Shown: piece after piece, positions 1 to 9,249 of the stretch
How the letters are laid out: each line of letters opens with the position of its first letter
Position numbering within the stretch: position 1 is the first letter of the stretch
Assembly: GCF_900111595.1 (NCBI RefSeq)
Contig: NZ_FOHN01000012.1
Location: 35,622 to 99,621, forward strand
From: [Clostridium] polysaccharolyticum
Lineage (GTDB): Bacteria > Bacillota > Clostridia > Lachnospirales > Lachnospiraceae
Reading direction: 5' to 3'
Length of the DNA: 64,000 nucleotides
Notes under the pieces: model-generated
What the model was told of the DNA's origin: nothing
Databases searched by the model: none
Seen by the model: the letters and a program-made list of their open reading frames with translations, nothing else
Program-made: the position numbers and the translations under genes

Positions 1-1022
1 TATTCTCCTGGAACCAGGTCAAAGTAAATCCATGTACCATCTTCATTGGCAACCATACCTTTAGCTCGTAAAATAATACCATATTCCTCAGATTCGGATA
101 GTTGTTTCAATGCTGCTTCCATTTCTGCCTTCTTATATCTGTGTGGTGTTTCAGTTCCCCAGCTTGTAAATACATCATCTGCATGGTGATGATGATGATC
201 GTGGTCATGTCCACAGCATTCGTGATCATGATGATGATCATGATCGTGGTCATGGTCATGTCCACAGCATTCGTGATCATGATGATGATCATGATCGTGG
301 TCATGTTCGCAGCATTCGTGGTCATGATGATGATCGTGGTCGTGGTCATGTCCGCAGCATTCGTGATCATGATGATGGTCATGGCTTTCTTCTTCTTTTT
401 TCAATAATTCATCAACTAGTGAATTCTCTTTTTTCATAGCTGCAACAATCTGCTCTCCAGTAATCAAATCCCATGCTGTTGTAATAATTGTTGCTTCTGT
501 ATTCACGCTGCGTATCAGCTTTACAACCTGTTCTAGTTTTTCCTGGCTTAAGTTCTGTGTTCTGCTTAAAATAATTGTTGAGGCATGTTCAATCTGATTA
601 TTAAAGAACTCTCCAAAGTTCTTCATATACATCTTGCACTTTCCTGCATCTGCAACAGTGACATAACTATCTAATTCTACTTGAGATAAATCCTTCTGCA
701 CATCTTTTACCGCTTTGATTACGTCTGATAATTTTCCAACACCTGATGGTTCAATAATAATACGGTCTGGTTTAAATTTTTCTAGTACTTCCTTTAATGA
801 TTTTCCAAAATCACCTACTAAGGAACAGCAGATACAGCCTGAATTCATCTCTGTAATCTCAATACCTGCGTCTTTTAAGAAACCACCATCAATACCAATT
901 TCACCAAATTCATTTTCAATTAAAACGACTTTTTGCCCCTTATACACTTCATTCAAAAGTTTTTTAATTAATGTTGTTTTTCCAGCTCCTAAGAAACCCG
1001 AAATAATATTTATTTTTGTCAT
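1..1022 (-). CDS. CobW/G3E-family GTPase with His/Cys-rich metal-binding repeat (3' end outside window)
   Basis: Member of the G3E P-loop GTPases (CobW/ZNG/YciC), which deliver or handle metal ions such as Zn, Co or Ni. The ATG at 1022 follows an AGAAGG ribosome site. The first residues give the Walker A motif GFLGAGKTT, then an ENEFGEIGIDG segment, and the metal-binding CxCC-type motif as NSGCICC. Between bases 183 and 383 the protein has four near-copies of HDHHHDHECC joined by GHDHDHD-type linkers, a strong metal-binding stretch. The C-terminal CobW_C domain begins after it and runs off the left edge, so about 340 residues are visible. The neighbour at 1104 is a DUF3793 gene. The metal is not decided by sequence; His with paired Cys would suit Zn or Ni. 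Family assignment is firm. Confidence 0.93.
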   Translation of the reverse strand, partial: MTKINIISGFLGAGKTTLIKKLLNEVYKGQKVVLIENEFGEIGIDGGFLKDAGIEITEMNSGCICCSLVGDFGKSLKEVLEKFKPDRIIIEPSGVGKLSDVIKAVKDVQKDLSQVELDSYVTVADAGKCKMYMKNFGEFFNNQIEHASTIILSRTQNLSQEKLEQVVKLIRSVNTEATIITTAWDLITGEQIVAAMKKENSLVDELLKKEEESHDHHHDHECCGHDHDHDHHHDHECCEHDHDHDHHHDHECCGHDHDHDHDHHHDHECCGHDHDHHHHHADDVFTSWGTETPHRYKKAEMEAALKQLSESEEYGIILRAKGMVANEDGTWIYFDLVPGE

Positions 1023-1103
1023 TACAAAACCTTCTTTCTTATCTGCATGTTCGTATCATCAATAGATTTTACCACTTTTTATACAAACTGGATAGCTTTT
1101 TTC

Positions 1104-1688
1104 TTAGATTTTCTGATTATTTCTCTCAAGCTGCATATAAAACCGATTCAAAGCAGCCTTTTTTAACCAGTCATATTCTTCAAATTTTTGAAGTGCACCT
1201 GGCACATCATCATACACTTTCCAGTAACCACATATCTTATATGCTAACCCCTTATGTTCAATAAATCCTTCTACATCCCAGATAGGATAACCAAGAAACA
1301 AACCTATTTCATGGGGAAATTCTGCAGCTCCTAAATAATAAGCCTGCAGTCTTCTTCGTAGCTGTCCGATCTTTTCATCTAGATTTAATGCCAGAAAATA
1401 TTCTTTTAATAGTTTTGAATTTTTGTTCTTTTCTAGTTCCTCTTCTAGCTGTTCTCTCTGATAACAAAAAAGCAAATAGTAAAGTTTTGTTTCTAACAGA
1501 ATCTCTAATCTGCTTCCATTCAAGAAGCCATTTTCACTTGACTCACAGTATGCTTGCAATTCAACATCACTTAAATAATGCTTCCATACGGTAACAAGTC
1601 CTGAAGGCTTTTTATTAGCCAAGACAGGTGCCGTGCAGCTGCTTAAAATATACCGCAGATATATTTCATTCTTATAAGAATTTCCCAT
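1104..1688 (-). CDS. DUF3793 family protein
   Basis: 194-residue cytosolic protein matching my recollection of DUF3793, a family frequent in clostridia. Supporting motifs are HEIGLFLGYP near residue 125, followed by VEGFIEHKG and a CGYWKVY segment. The N-terminal part holds ETKLYYLLF and a charged helix. The function is not established. It lies 81 bp upstream of the CobW-type GTPase on the same strand, so the two could be co-transcribed. DUF3793 genes are often found near metal or redox genes, but that link is inference. No signal peptide or membrane segment is visible. ATG start. Confidence 0.8.
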   Translation of the reverse strand: MGNSYKNEIYLRYILSSCTAPVLANKKPSGLVTVWKHYLSDVELQAYCESSENGFLNGSRLEILLETKLYYLLFCYQREQLEEELEKNKNSKLLKEYFLALNLDEKIGQLRRRLQAYYLGAAEFPHEIGLFLGYPIWDVEGFIEHKGLAYKICGYWKVYDDVPGALQKFEEYDWLKKAALNRFYMQLERNNQKI

Positions 1689-1776
1689 ATTATACGATTC
1701 CTTATTCCTAAGCTTTATTACCTTATAGAATTGCCGTTATATGTTTTTTTATACAAAAAAAGCTCCTAGAGAAGGA

Positions 1777-1923
1777 TCATTTTTCTTTCATTATTTCAAC
1801 TTGTACGGACTTACCTGTCCAGTAAGCTGTTGTACCTGAGGATTCATAGATTAAATTGTAAGTACTTCTGCCAATTTTTTAATGCGGCTAATCCATTCCT
1901 TACTTTTTCTTTTGTTTTCTCAT
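1777..1923 (-). pseudogene. decayed mini-gene (about 50 codons, two frameshifts)
   Basis: An AGGAG site precedes an ATG at 1923 that gives MRKQKKK and then a stop. The +1 frame carries on with SKEWISRIKKLAEVL. The original frame resumes as TYNLIYESSGTTAYW and TGKSVQVEIMKEK before a TGA at 1779. Together these read as one plausible 50-residue protein with two compensating indels, the first in an A-rich run. I do not recognise the family. The rest of the 1689-2019 gap holds only the serA terminator. Confidence 0.4.
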
Positions 1924-1935
1924 TTTTCTTCTCCT

Positions 1936-1979
1936 AAAAAACACCTGCTGGATTCACAATCGCAATCCACAGGTGTTTT
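1936..1979 (-). terminator. serA intrinsic terminator
   Basis: Inverted repeat AAAACACCTG...CAGGTGTTTT with an inner TGGATT/AATCCA pairing. On the minus strand it ends in a run of six T. It lies 40 bp beyond the serA stop. Confidence 0.85.
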
Positions 1980-2019
1980 CTAAATTTATTCTTGCTTTTT
2001 CTCTTATATATCCGCTGTA

Positions 2020-3183
2020 TTATTTTACTATTCTGACTTTTAATACGCCTTCGATTTTTTCTAACTGTTCTACTAAATGTACGCCAGATGGAGAACAAAT
2101 ATCAAATACACTATATGAATATTCTCCACGGCTCTTATTTACCATATTTTCTATGTTAATTCCTTCTTCTGCAAACACTTTTGTAAACTGTGTTAACATG
2201 TTTGGTACATTTTTATGGTTTACAGTAATACGTCCTTCTGTTGTACAGATTCCAGCATCACATGCAGGATAGTTCACTGAGTTTTTAATATTACCATTCT
2301 CGATGTAGTCCATAACCTGATTTACAGCCATAATTGCACAGTTATCTTCGGATTCTTCTGTTGATGCTCCTAAATGAGGTGTAGCAATAATATTTTTTAC
2401 ATCTTTAAATGCAGGGCTTGCAAAGTCACACATATATTTCGCAACTTTGCCAGACTGTACTGCTTCTACCATATCTGCTTCACATACAAGAAGATCCCGA
2501 GCATAATTTAAAATGATAACGCCATCTTTCATCATGGCAATTGTTTCTTTGTTGATCATTTCCTTGGTATCGTCTAACAAAGGAGCATGAACGGTTATAT
2601 AATCACATTCTTTAAAGATTTCTTCTCTTGTTTTTACAACATGAATATCTCTAGACAAGTTAAGGGCATTGCCTACGGATAAGAACGGATCACATCCATA
2701 TACGTCCATTCCTAAACGGTTAGCTGCATTGGCTACTAATACACCAATTGCTCCTAAACCAATAATGCCAAGCTTTTTCCCTTTAATTTCTTTACCAGCA
2801 AACTGCGATTTTGCTTTTTCCATGGTCTTCTTTACATTTGGATCGCTCTCATTTTCTTTTGTCCACTCAATGCCACCAACAATATCTCTAGAAGCCATAA
2901 GCATGCCACAGATTACTAATTCCTTTACCCCATTGGCGTTGGCACCTGGTGTATTAAATACCACAATACCTTTTTCTGCACATTTATCCAAAGGAATATT
3001 GTTTACCCCTGCACCAGCACGAGCGATTGCTGCAAGATTATCAGAAAAATCCATATCGTGCATAGCAGCACTACGAACTAAAATTGCATTAGCATCTGCT
3101 GTTTCTTCTACTTGTGTATAGTTATCTGTTAGTAAATTTAACCCAACAGGTGAAATTTTATTAAGACAGTTTACCTTTACCAT
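2020..3183 (-). CDS. serA: D-3-phosphoglycerate dehydrogenase
   Basis: Oxidises 3-phosphoglycerate to 3-phosphohydroxypyruvate with NAD+, the first step of serine synthesis in the cytosol. The 387-residue length is the short ACT-containing form. The order is an N-terminal substrate domain, a Rossmann NAD-binding motif GIIGLGAIG near residue 140, the DYITVHAPLLDDTK segment, the catalytic-His motif PHLGASTEES near residue 280, and a C-terminal ACT domain from about residue 315, which normally senses serine. ATG start behind GGGAGG. It follows serC by 21 bp, so the two form a serC-serA operon. Confident call. Confidence 0.97.
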   Translation of the reverse strand: MVKVNCLNKISPVGLNLLTDNYTQVEETADANAILVRSAAMHDMDFSDNLAAIARAGAGVNNIPLDKCAEKGIVVFNTPGANANGVKELVICGMLMASRDIVGGIEWTKENESDPNVKKTMEKAKSQFAGKEIKGKKLGIIGLGAIGVLVANAANRLGMDVYGCDPFLSVGNALNLSRDIHVVKTREEIFKECDYITVHAPLLDDTKEMINKETIAMMKDGVIILNYARDLLVCEADMVEAVQSGKVAKYMCDFASPAFKDVKNIIATPHLGASTEESEDNCAIMAVNQVMDYIENGNIKNSVNYPACDAGICTTEGRITVNHKNVPNMLTQFTKVFAEEGINIENMVNKSRGEYSYSVFDICSPSGVHLVEQLEKIEGVLKVRIVK

Positions 3184-3204
3184 AATTTCCTCCCGTATGA
3201 CTGA

Positions 3205-4287
3205 CTATTTATTTTCTGCTTCAAATTTTTTCATGAATTCTACTAAAGCTTCCACACCAGCTTTTGGCATAGCATTATAAATACTTGCACGCATGCCGCC
3301 AACAGTCCTGTGGCCTTTTAAGTTTTCAAAACCAGCTTCTTTTGCTTCTTTTACAAATTTTGCATCTAAATCAGCATCACCAGTTACAAATGGAACATTC
3401 ATTAAAGAACGGTCTTCTTTCCGAACCGTACCTTTGAATAATTCACTCTGATCTAAGAAATCATAAAGAATTTTGGCTTTTTCTTCATTGCGCTGTTTCA
3501 TTGCTTCCAAACCGCCCATTTTCTTAAGCCATTTAAATACTTTTCCACAGATATAGATTCCGTATGCTGGTGGTGTATTGTATAAAGAATCCGCATCTGC
3601 ATGGATTTTATACTGAAGCATGGTTGGTGTGCCTGGCAACACATCTTCTGTAATTAAGTCTTCACGGATAATTACGATAACAACACCAGCAGGTCCTATG
3701 TTCTTCTGAACTCCACCATAGATAACACCATATTTGCTTACATCCACTGGTTCCGATAAGAAACAGGAAGATACATCAGCAACTAGTGTTTTTCCTTTTG
3801 TGTTAGGTAATGTTTTGTACTTTGTTCCATAAATAGTGTTGTTTTCGCAGATGTATACGTAATCTGCATCTTCGCTGATAGGAAGATCGGAACAGTCTGG
3901 AATATAAGAGAATGTTTCATCTTCTGATGAAGCGATTTTATTAGCTTTACCATATTTACTAGCTTCTTGATATGCTTTTTTAGCCCATTGGCCTGTTACT
4001 ATGTAATCTGCTACCTTATTCTTCATTAGGTTCATTGGGATCATAGCAAACTGCTGTGATGCACCACCTTGTAAAAATAATACCTTATAATTATCAGGAA
4101 TATTCATTAAGTCCCTTAAATCCTGTTCTGCATCTTTAATAATTTTGTCATATGCCTTTGAACGATGGCTCATTTCCATAACAGACATACCTGTTCCCTG
4201 ATAATCAAGCATTTCATCTGCTGCTTCTTTCAATACCTCTTCTGGTAATACTGCTGGACCTGCTGAAAAGTTATACACTCTAGCCAC
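3205..4287 (-). CDS. serC: phosphoserine aminotransferase
   Basis: PLP-dependent transaminase converting 3-phosphohydroxypyruvate and glutamate to O-phosphoserine and 2-oxoglutarate. It is 360 residues, the usual SerC length. Typical motifs are YNFSAGPAVLP at the N-terminus, FLQGGASQQFAM near residue 70, the PLP-lysine region GVIYGGVQKNIGPAG near residue 190, and HRTVGGMRASIYNAMP near the C-terminus. The start is GTG at 4287, chosen because an AAGGAGG site lies 9 bp upstream. It is the first gene of the serC-serA operon, with its own promoter at 4342-4370. Confidence 0.97.
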   Translation of the reverse strand: MARVYNFSAGPAVLPEEVLKEAADEMLDYQGTGMSVMEMSHRSKAYDKIIKDAEQDLRDLMNIPDNYKVLFLQGGASQQFAMIPMNLMKNKVADYIVTGQWAKKAYQEASKYGKANKIASSEDETFSYIPDCSDLPISEDADYVYICENNTIYGTKYKTLPNTKGKTLVADVSSCFLSEPVDVSKYGVIYGGVQKNIGPAGVVIVIIREDLITEDVLPGTPTMLQYKIHADADSLYNTPPAYGIYICGKVFKWLKKMGGLEAMKQRNEEKAKILYDFLDQSELFKGTVRKEDRSLMNVPFVTGDADLDAKFVKEAKEAGFENLKGHRTVGGMRASIYNAMPKAGVEALVEFMKKFEAENK

Positions 4288-4341
4288 TTTATATATCCTC
4301 CTTTAATCTTCCTATATAGCATTTTTTCTATTTTATATGCT

Positions 4342-4370
4342 ATTATAAAACTTTGTTTTTTTTTAGTCAA
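4342..4370 (-). promoter_or_regulatory. serC-serA promoter
   Basis: On the minus strand TTGACT and TATAAT are separated by exactly 17 bp, the spacer starting with nine A. This is a near-consensus sigma-A promoter about 55 bp upstream of the serC start, so serCA is transcribed independently of the leuB-ilvD-ilvB operon behind it. Confidence 0.8.
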
Positions 4371-4392
4371 TCTTTTTTATCTTTTATCAGTA

Positions 4393-6060
4393 TTATACGT
4401 CATCTTCTGTCATAACCTGATTAATTGGAGCTCCTGGCGCAACCATTGGCCACACTTTATCATCACAGTCAATGACACATTCTATTACAACTGGTTCTCC
4501 AAGCTGCATTGCTTCCTTAATGACTGGTTCAACTTCTTCTTTCTTTGTAACACGGTAAGCTTTAGCTCCCATAGCCTCAGCCAGTTTTACAAAATCCACT
4601 TTATCATTTAAAATTGTATGAGAGTACCTTTGGCCATAGAACAAAGTCTGCCATTGTCTTACCATTCCTAATACATTGTTGTTGAATACGACCTGTATAA
4701 TTGGAATATTATAACGAGTTGCCGTTGCAATCTCATTCATATTCATACGGAAGCAGCCATCTCCTGCAATATTAAATACTGGTACATCTGGATTTCCAAC
4801 TTTTGCACCTATACAAGCACCTAAACCATATCCCATGGTTCCAAGTCCACCAGAAGTAATAAATGTTCTTGGCTTTTTATAAGAATAAAACTGTGCTGCC
4901 CACATCTGATGCTGGCCTACTTCCGTCGTGATGATAGCTTCACCTTTGGTGATTTCCAAAATCTTTTCCATAATATATGGCCCTGTTAAGCGATCCACAG
5001 GATAGCTTAAAGGCATCTCTTCTTTTCTTGCAAAAACTTTCTCAAGCCACTTGCTATGATCCTGTTTTTCCAGCTTCTTATTCAGAATATCAAGAACCAG
5101 CTTTATATCACCAATAATATAATGATCCACTACAATATTTTTATTTACCTCTGCAGGATCCACATCGATCTGAAGTATTTTTGCTTTAGATGCAAACTTA
5201 CTTGCATTTCCTGTAACACGATCAGAAAAACGGGAACCTACAACAATCAGTAAATCACATTCTGATACACTTAAATTCGCTGTTTTTGTGCCGTGCATTC
5301 CCAGCATGCCAGTGTAATACGGATTATTCCCATCAAATGCACCTTTTCCCATTAAGGTATCTGTTACTGGTGCATCAACTTTCTCCACAAACTCTGCCAG
5401 TTCCTGGCTAGCGTTTGCTATAACCGCTCCACCACCTACAAAAATCATAGGTTTTTTCGCTTTTTTAATAATCTCAATTGCATCAGCAACTGCGTCCTCT
5501 GTTATAGTATCTCCAATTCTTCCGATAATGGCTGGAACTTCTTTGGTATATTCTGTTTTAGCTGCTGTTACGTCTTTGGTAATATCAATCAGAACAGGAC
5601 CAGGACGACCAGACTGTGCAATTTTAAATGCTCTTCGCATGGTATCTGCAAGCTTTGTAATGTCTTTTACAATAAAGTTATGCTTTGTAAGAGGCATTGT
5701 AACACCTGCAATATCTACTTCCTGAAAAGAATCTTTTCCCAAAAGCGGATTTGCAACATTGCAAGTAATTGCTATCATTGGAACACTATCCATATTGGCA
5801 GTTGCAATTCCTGTTACGAGATTTGTTGCACCCGGGCCACTAGTTGCCATACATACTCCAGCTTTTCCTGTGGATCTTGCATATCCATCTGCCGCATGTG
5901 CAGCACCTTGCTCATGAGATGTTAAAATATGTTTAATCTCTGGATGACGGTATAATTCATCATAAATATTTAGAATCGTTCCACCTGGATACCCAAAAAC
6001 AGTATCCACGCCTTGTTCTTTCAAGCATTCCACTACGATTTGTGATCCTGTTAACTGCAT
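4393..6060 (-). CDS. ilvB: acetolactate synthase large (catalytic) subunit
   Basis: ThDP-dependent condensation of pyruvate with pyruvate or 2-oxobutyrate, the first common step of valine, leucine and isoleucine synthesis. It is 555 residues. Motifs are VFGYPGGTILNIYD at the N-terminus, the catalytic-Glu region LTSHEQGAAHAADGYAR near residue 50, a central FAD-type domain around 190-330, and the ThDP/Mg site GDGCFRMNMNEIAT near residue 420 (GDG...N pattern). It is last in the leuB-ilvD-ilvB operon, 34 bp after ilvD. Its regulatory subunit ilvN is not adjacent but lies at 28490-28993 with ilvC. Being an IlvBN-type enzyme is certain. Confidence 0.97.
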   Translation of the reverse strand: MQLTGSQIVVECLKEQGVDTVFGYPGGTILNIYDELYRHPEIKHILTSHEQGAAHAADGYARSTGKAGVCMATSGPGATNLVTGIATANMDSVPMIAITCNVANPLLGKDSFQEVDIAGVTMPLTKHNFIVKDITKLADTMRRAFKIAQSGRPGPVLIDITKDVTAAKTEYTKEVPAIIGRIGDTITEDAVADAIEIIKKAKKPMIFVGGGAVIANASQELAEFVEKVDAPVTDTLMGKGAFDGNNPYYTGMLGMHGTKTANLSVSECDLLIVVGSRFSDRVTGNASKFASKAKILQIDVDPAEVNKNIVVDHYIIGDIKLVLDILNKKLEKQDHSKWLEKVFARKEEMPLSYPVDRLTGPYIMEKILEITKGEAIITTEVGQHQMWAAQFYSYKKPRTFITSGGLGTMGYGLGACIGAKVGNPDVPVFNIAGDGCFRMNMNEIATATRYNIPIIQVVFNNNVLGMVRQWQTLFYGQRYSHTILNDKVDFVKLAEAMGAKAYRVTKKEEVEPVIKEAMQLGEPVVIECVIDCDDKVWPMVAPGAPINQVMTEDDV

Positions 6061-6094
6061 GTCTGTACCTCTTTCATAAGTCTTCTTTGTATCT

Positions 6095-7759
6095 CTATTT
6101 TACTTCTAGGACTGCACCACGGTTTCCTGATGTAACCATTTTTGCATAACGTGCAAGATAACCATTTGTTACTTTCGGTTCTCTTGGTGTCCATGCTGCT
6201 TTTCTCTTTGCTAATTCTTCTTCTGATACAAGTACATTTAATTTATTATTTGGAATATCAATGGAAATGATATCGCCTTCTTCTACTAATGCAATTGGTC
6301 CTCCTACTGCTGCCTCTGGTGAAATATGTCCAATAGAAGCCCCTCTGGAAGCACCTGAGAAACGTCCATCTGTAATTAATGCAACACAAGATCCTAATCC
6401 CATTCCTGCAATTGCTGAAGTAGGATTTAACATTTCTCTCATGCCTGGGCCGCCTTTTGGTCCCTCGTAACGAATCACAACTACATCACCTGCCACGATT
6501 TTCCCGCTTTTAATTGCTTCAATTGCATCTTCTTCACAATCAAATACACGTGCCGGTCCTTCATGTACCATCATTTCTGGAACTACTGCAGAACGTTTTA
6601 CAACACCTGAGTCAGGAGCAAGATTTCCTTTTAATACAGCAATGCCACCAGTCTGGCTATATGGGTTTTCAATTGGACGAATTACTTCTGGATCTTTGTT
6701 ATATACATTTTTGATATTTTCTCCAACTGTTTTTCCTGTTGCTGTAATTAAATCAAGATTTAGCAGATTCTTTTTGCTTAATTCATTCATAACAGCATAA
6801 ACGCCACCTGCTTCATTAAGCTGTTCCATATATGTATAACCTGCTGGTGCCAGATGGCATAAGTTTGGAGTTTTCGCACTGATTTCATTTGCAATATCCA
6901 TGTCTAACTCCACACCTGCTTCATGTGCAATTGCTGGCAAATGCAGCATTGTATTAGTAGAACATCCTAATGCCATATCTACTGTTAAAGCATTCATAAA
7001 TGCTTCTTTTGTCATAATATCTCTTGGACGTATATTCTTTTCCAGTAATTCCATTACTTTCATGCCTGCATGTTTTGCAAGTTTGATACGCTCAGAATAA
7101 ACTGCTGGAATCGTACCATTTCCCTGCAGGCCCATGCCAATTGCTTCTGTTAAACAGTTCATACTGTTGGCAGTATACATACCGGAACATGACCCACAAG
7201 TTGGGCATGCTTTATTTTCAAATTCTAATACATCTTCTTCTGTCATAGAACCTGCTGCGTAAGAACCAACCGCTTCAAACATGCTGGAAAGACTTCTCCT
7301 CTCTCCTTTTACATGTCCTGCAAGCATTGGACCTCCACTTACAAATACAGTAGGGATATTTAATCTTGCTGCTGCCATTAATAAACCTGGTACATTTTTG
7401 TCACAGTTCGGAATCATGACCAAAGCGTCAAACTGATGTGCCATAGCCATACATTCTGTGGAATCTGCAATAAGGTCTCTTGTAACTAAAGAATATTTCA
7501 TGCCAACATGGCCCATAGCAATACCATCGCAAACTGCAATTGCAGGGAACATTCTAGGAGTTCCACCCGCCATAGCTACACCAAGTTTTACAGCCTCTAC
7601 AAGTTTATCTAAATTCATATGGCCTGGTACAATTTCATTATAGGAACTAACAATACCAATTAATGGTTTATCCATTTCTTCTTTTGTTAATCCTAATGCG
7701 TTAAACAATGAACGGTGTGGTGCTTGCTGCATTCCACATTTTACTGCATCACTTCTCAT
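6095..7759 (-). CDS. ilvD: dihydroxy-acid dehydratase
   Basis: Fe-S dehydratase that converts 2,3-dihydroxy-3-methyl acids to 2-oxo acids in valine and isoleucine synthesis. It is 554 residues, full length. Diagnostic segments are [17 protein letters not shown], the Fe-S cysteines in [14 protein letters not shown] and [20 protein letters not shown], and [20 protein letters not shown] near the C-terminus. It begins 15 bp after leuB and ends 34 bp before ilvB, in one operon. ATG start behind AGAGGG. Confidence 0.97.
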   Translation of the reverse strand: MRSDAVKCGMQQAPHRSLFNALGLTKEEMDKPLIGIVSSYNEIVPGHMNLDKLVEAVKLGVAMAGGTPRMFPAIAVCDGIAMGHVGMKYSLVTRDLIADSTECMAMAHQFDALVMIPNCDKNVPGLLMAAARLNIPTVFVSGGPMLAGHVKGERRSLSSMFEAVGSYAAGSMTEEDVLEFENKACPTCGSCSGMYTANSMNCLTEAIGMGLQGNGTIPAVYSERIKLAKHAGMKVMELLEKNIRPRDIMTKEAFMNALTVDMALGCSTNTMLHLPAIAHEAGVELDMDIANEISAKTPNLCHLAPAGYTYMEQLNEAGGVYAVMNELSKKNLLNLDLITATGKTVGENIKNVYNKDPEVIRPIENPYSQTGGIAVLKGNLAPDSGVVKRSAVVPEMMVHEGPARVFDCEEDAIEAIKSGKIVAGDVVVIRYEGPKGGPGMREMLNPTSAIAGMGLGSCVALITDGRFSGASRGASIGHISPEAAVGGPIALVEEGDIISIDIPNNKLNVLVSEEELAKRKAAWTPREPKVTNGYLARYAKMVTSGNRGAVLEVK

Positions 7760-7774
7760 AATAAACCCTCTTTT

Positions 7775-8866
7775 CTATTCACCTAATATAGTTTTTACCA
7801 AAATGTCGCCCATTTCTACAGTGCCAACAGATGTTTTTCCATCCTGCATAATATCACCTGTTCTATATCCTGCTTTTAATACCGTCTTAACAGCATTTTC
7901 AATATCATCTGCTTCTTTATCCAAATCAAATGAATAGCGTAGCATCATCGCTGCAGATAAGATGGTTGCCAAAGGATTGGCGATTCCCTGTCCTGCAATA
8001 TCTGGAGCAGAACCATGACTTGGCTCATATAAACCAAATTTTGTATCATTTAAACTTGCAGAAGCTAACATTCCGATTGAACCAGTTACCATGCTTGCTT
8101 CATCTGACAAAATATCACCAAACATGTTCTCCGTTAAAATCACATCAAACTGGCCTGGATTCTTTACCAGCTGCATTGCACAGTTATCTACAAGCATGTG
8201 TTCGTATGTAACCTCTGGATAATCTTTTGCAACTTCTTCTACCACTTTTCTCCATAGCCTAGAAGAATCCAGTACATTTGCTTTATCCACACTGGTTACT
8301 TTTTTACTGCGTTTCATAGCAATATCGAAACCACGTTTTGCAATTCGTCTAATTTCATTTTCGTTATATGTAAGGGAATCATGTGCGGTCATAACACCAT
8401 TTTCTTCTTTTGTACTTCTTTCACCAAAGTACAAGCCACCTGTTAATTCTCGCATAATCATCATATCAAAGCCATCACCAATGATTTCTTCTTTTAATGG
8501 GCAAGCCCCTTTTAATTCATCGTAAAGAACTGCTGGACGCAAGTTTGCAAATAAATTCAGGGATTTTCTTAATTTTAACAAGCCTGCCTCTGGTCTTTTA
8601 TCTGGAGACAATCTATACCAAGGTGACGTGGATGTATTTCCACCAATAGAACCCATAAGTACGGCATCACTTTTTTTACATACTTCTATGGCTTCATCTG
8701 TCAGGGGAATTCCATGAACGTCAATAGAGGCTCCTCCCATTAGCACTTCCGTATAGTCAAATACATGATCATACTTTTTTGCTACGGCATCTAAAACTTT
8801 TTTTGCTTCCTTTACAATCTCTGGTCCTATTCCATCCCCTGGAATAACTGCAATGTTAAACTTCAT
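7775..8866 (-). CDS. leuB: 3-isopropylmalate dehydrogenase
   Basis: NAD-dependent oxidative decarboxylation of 3-isopropylmalate in leucine synthesis. Motifs are [17 protein letters not shown] at the start, the [15 protein letters not shown] segment near residue 135, and [18 protein letters not shown] near residue 270. I chose the ATG at 8866 because an AAAGGA site lies 9 bp upstream. A longer frame opens at 8902 but begins inside the leader terminator. It is the first gene of leuB-ilvD-ilvB and controlled by the T-box leader. leuA and leuCD are not in the window. Confidence 0.96.
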   Translation of the reverse strand: MKFNIAVIPGDGIGPEIVKEAKKVLDAVAKKYDHVFDYTEVLMGGASIDVHGIPLTDEAIEVCKKSDAVLMGSIGGNTSTSPWYRLSPDKRPEAGLLKLRKSLNLFANLRPAVLYDELKGACPLKEEIIGDGFDMMIMRELTGGLYFGERSTKEENGVMTAHDSLTYNENEIRRIAKRGFDIAMKRSKKVTSVDKANVLDSSRLWRKVVEEVAKDYPEVTYEHMLVDNCAMQLVKNPGQFDVILTENMFGDILSDEASMVTGSIGMLASASLNDTKFGLYEPSHGSAPDIAGQGIANPLATILSAAMMLRYSFDLDKEADDIENAVKTVLKAGYRTGDIMQDGKTSVGTVEMGDILVKTILGE

Positions 8867-8882
8867 ATCTTTCATCCTTTCT

Positions 8883-9194
8883 AAAAAACGCCCTAAGCAC
8901 ATTGCTTAGGGCGAATTAACATCCGTGATACCACCTAAATTCAAGAACTTTCATTCCTGCTCTCAGAATAATATTATCTATATAATAAAGATTCAGCTTT
9001 TATGTAAGCTACCTATTACTATCCATATAACGTTGGATCTTCCGTTAAAACCTACTAAGTTGTCCTGTTCAGCTCAAAGCTCAAAGGCTACTTCCAGATT
9101 TGCCTACCCGAAGATTTGCACCTTCCATCTTCTCTCTATGCTTTCAGCAATCTGTACTCCTCCTTGTCATTGCCTGTCTTTTTATATGTAATTA
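8883..9194 (-). promoter_or_regulatory. T-box leader of leuB-ilvD-ilvB
   Basis: tRNA-sensing leader. The conserved T-box core reads AGGTGGTATCACGG on the minus strand (8923-8939 region). It is followed by the terminator stem CGCCCTAAGCA/TGCTTAGGGCG (8889-8913) and six T, ending just before the leuB ribosome site. Stem I is recognisable: an AGTA, then CAGATTGC pairing with GCAAATCTG, a distal GAAG-GTGCAAAT-CTTC hairpin, and a GAA on the 3' side that marks the specifier loop. A GTA (Val) triplet follows that GAA directly, but I cannot fix the specifier register with confidence. Confidence 0.93.
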
Positions 9195-9200
9195 TAAATA

Positions 9201-9229
9201 AGTATATACATAAATATTTTTCATGTCAA
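9201..9229 (-). promoter_or_regulatory. promoter of the T-box operon
   Basis: Perfect -35 TTGACA and near-perfect -10 TATACT with a 17-bp spacer on the minus strand. The predicted start at about 9194 gives a leader of roughly 330 nt before leuB. Confidence 0.88.
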
Positions 9230-9249
9230 GAATGAAATATATACAACTG

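Noticed and set aside
180..385. Short repeated units as a possible CRISPR or tandem repeat locus
   Set aside because: Units are in-frame His/Cys codons inside a coding gene with no spacers.
107..407. Met/Ile/Val/Thr-rich open frames on both strands around 107-407
   Set aside because: Artefacts of the His/Asp codon repeat of the CobW gene read in other frames.
5056..5925. Plus-strand frames opposite ilvB
   Set aside because: Antisense shadows with no start signals; ilvB is full length.
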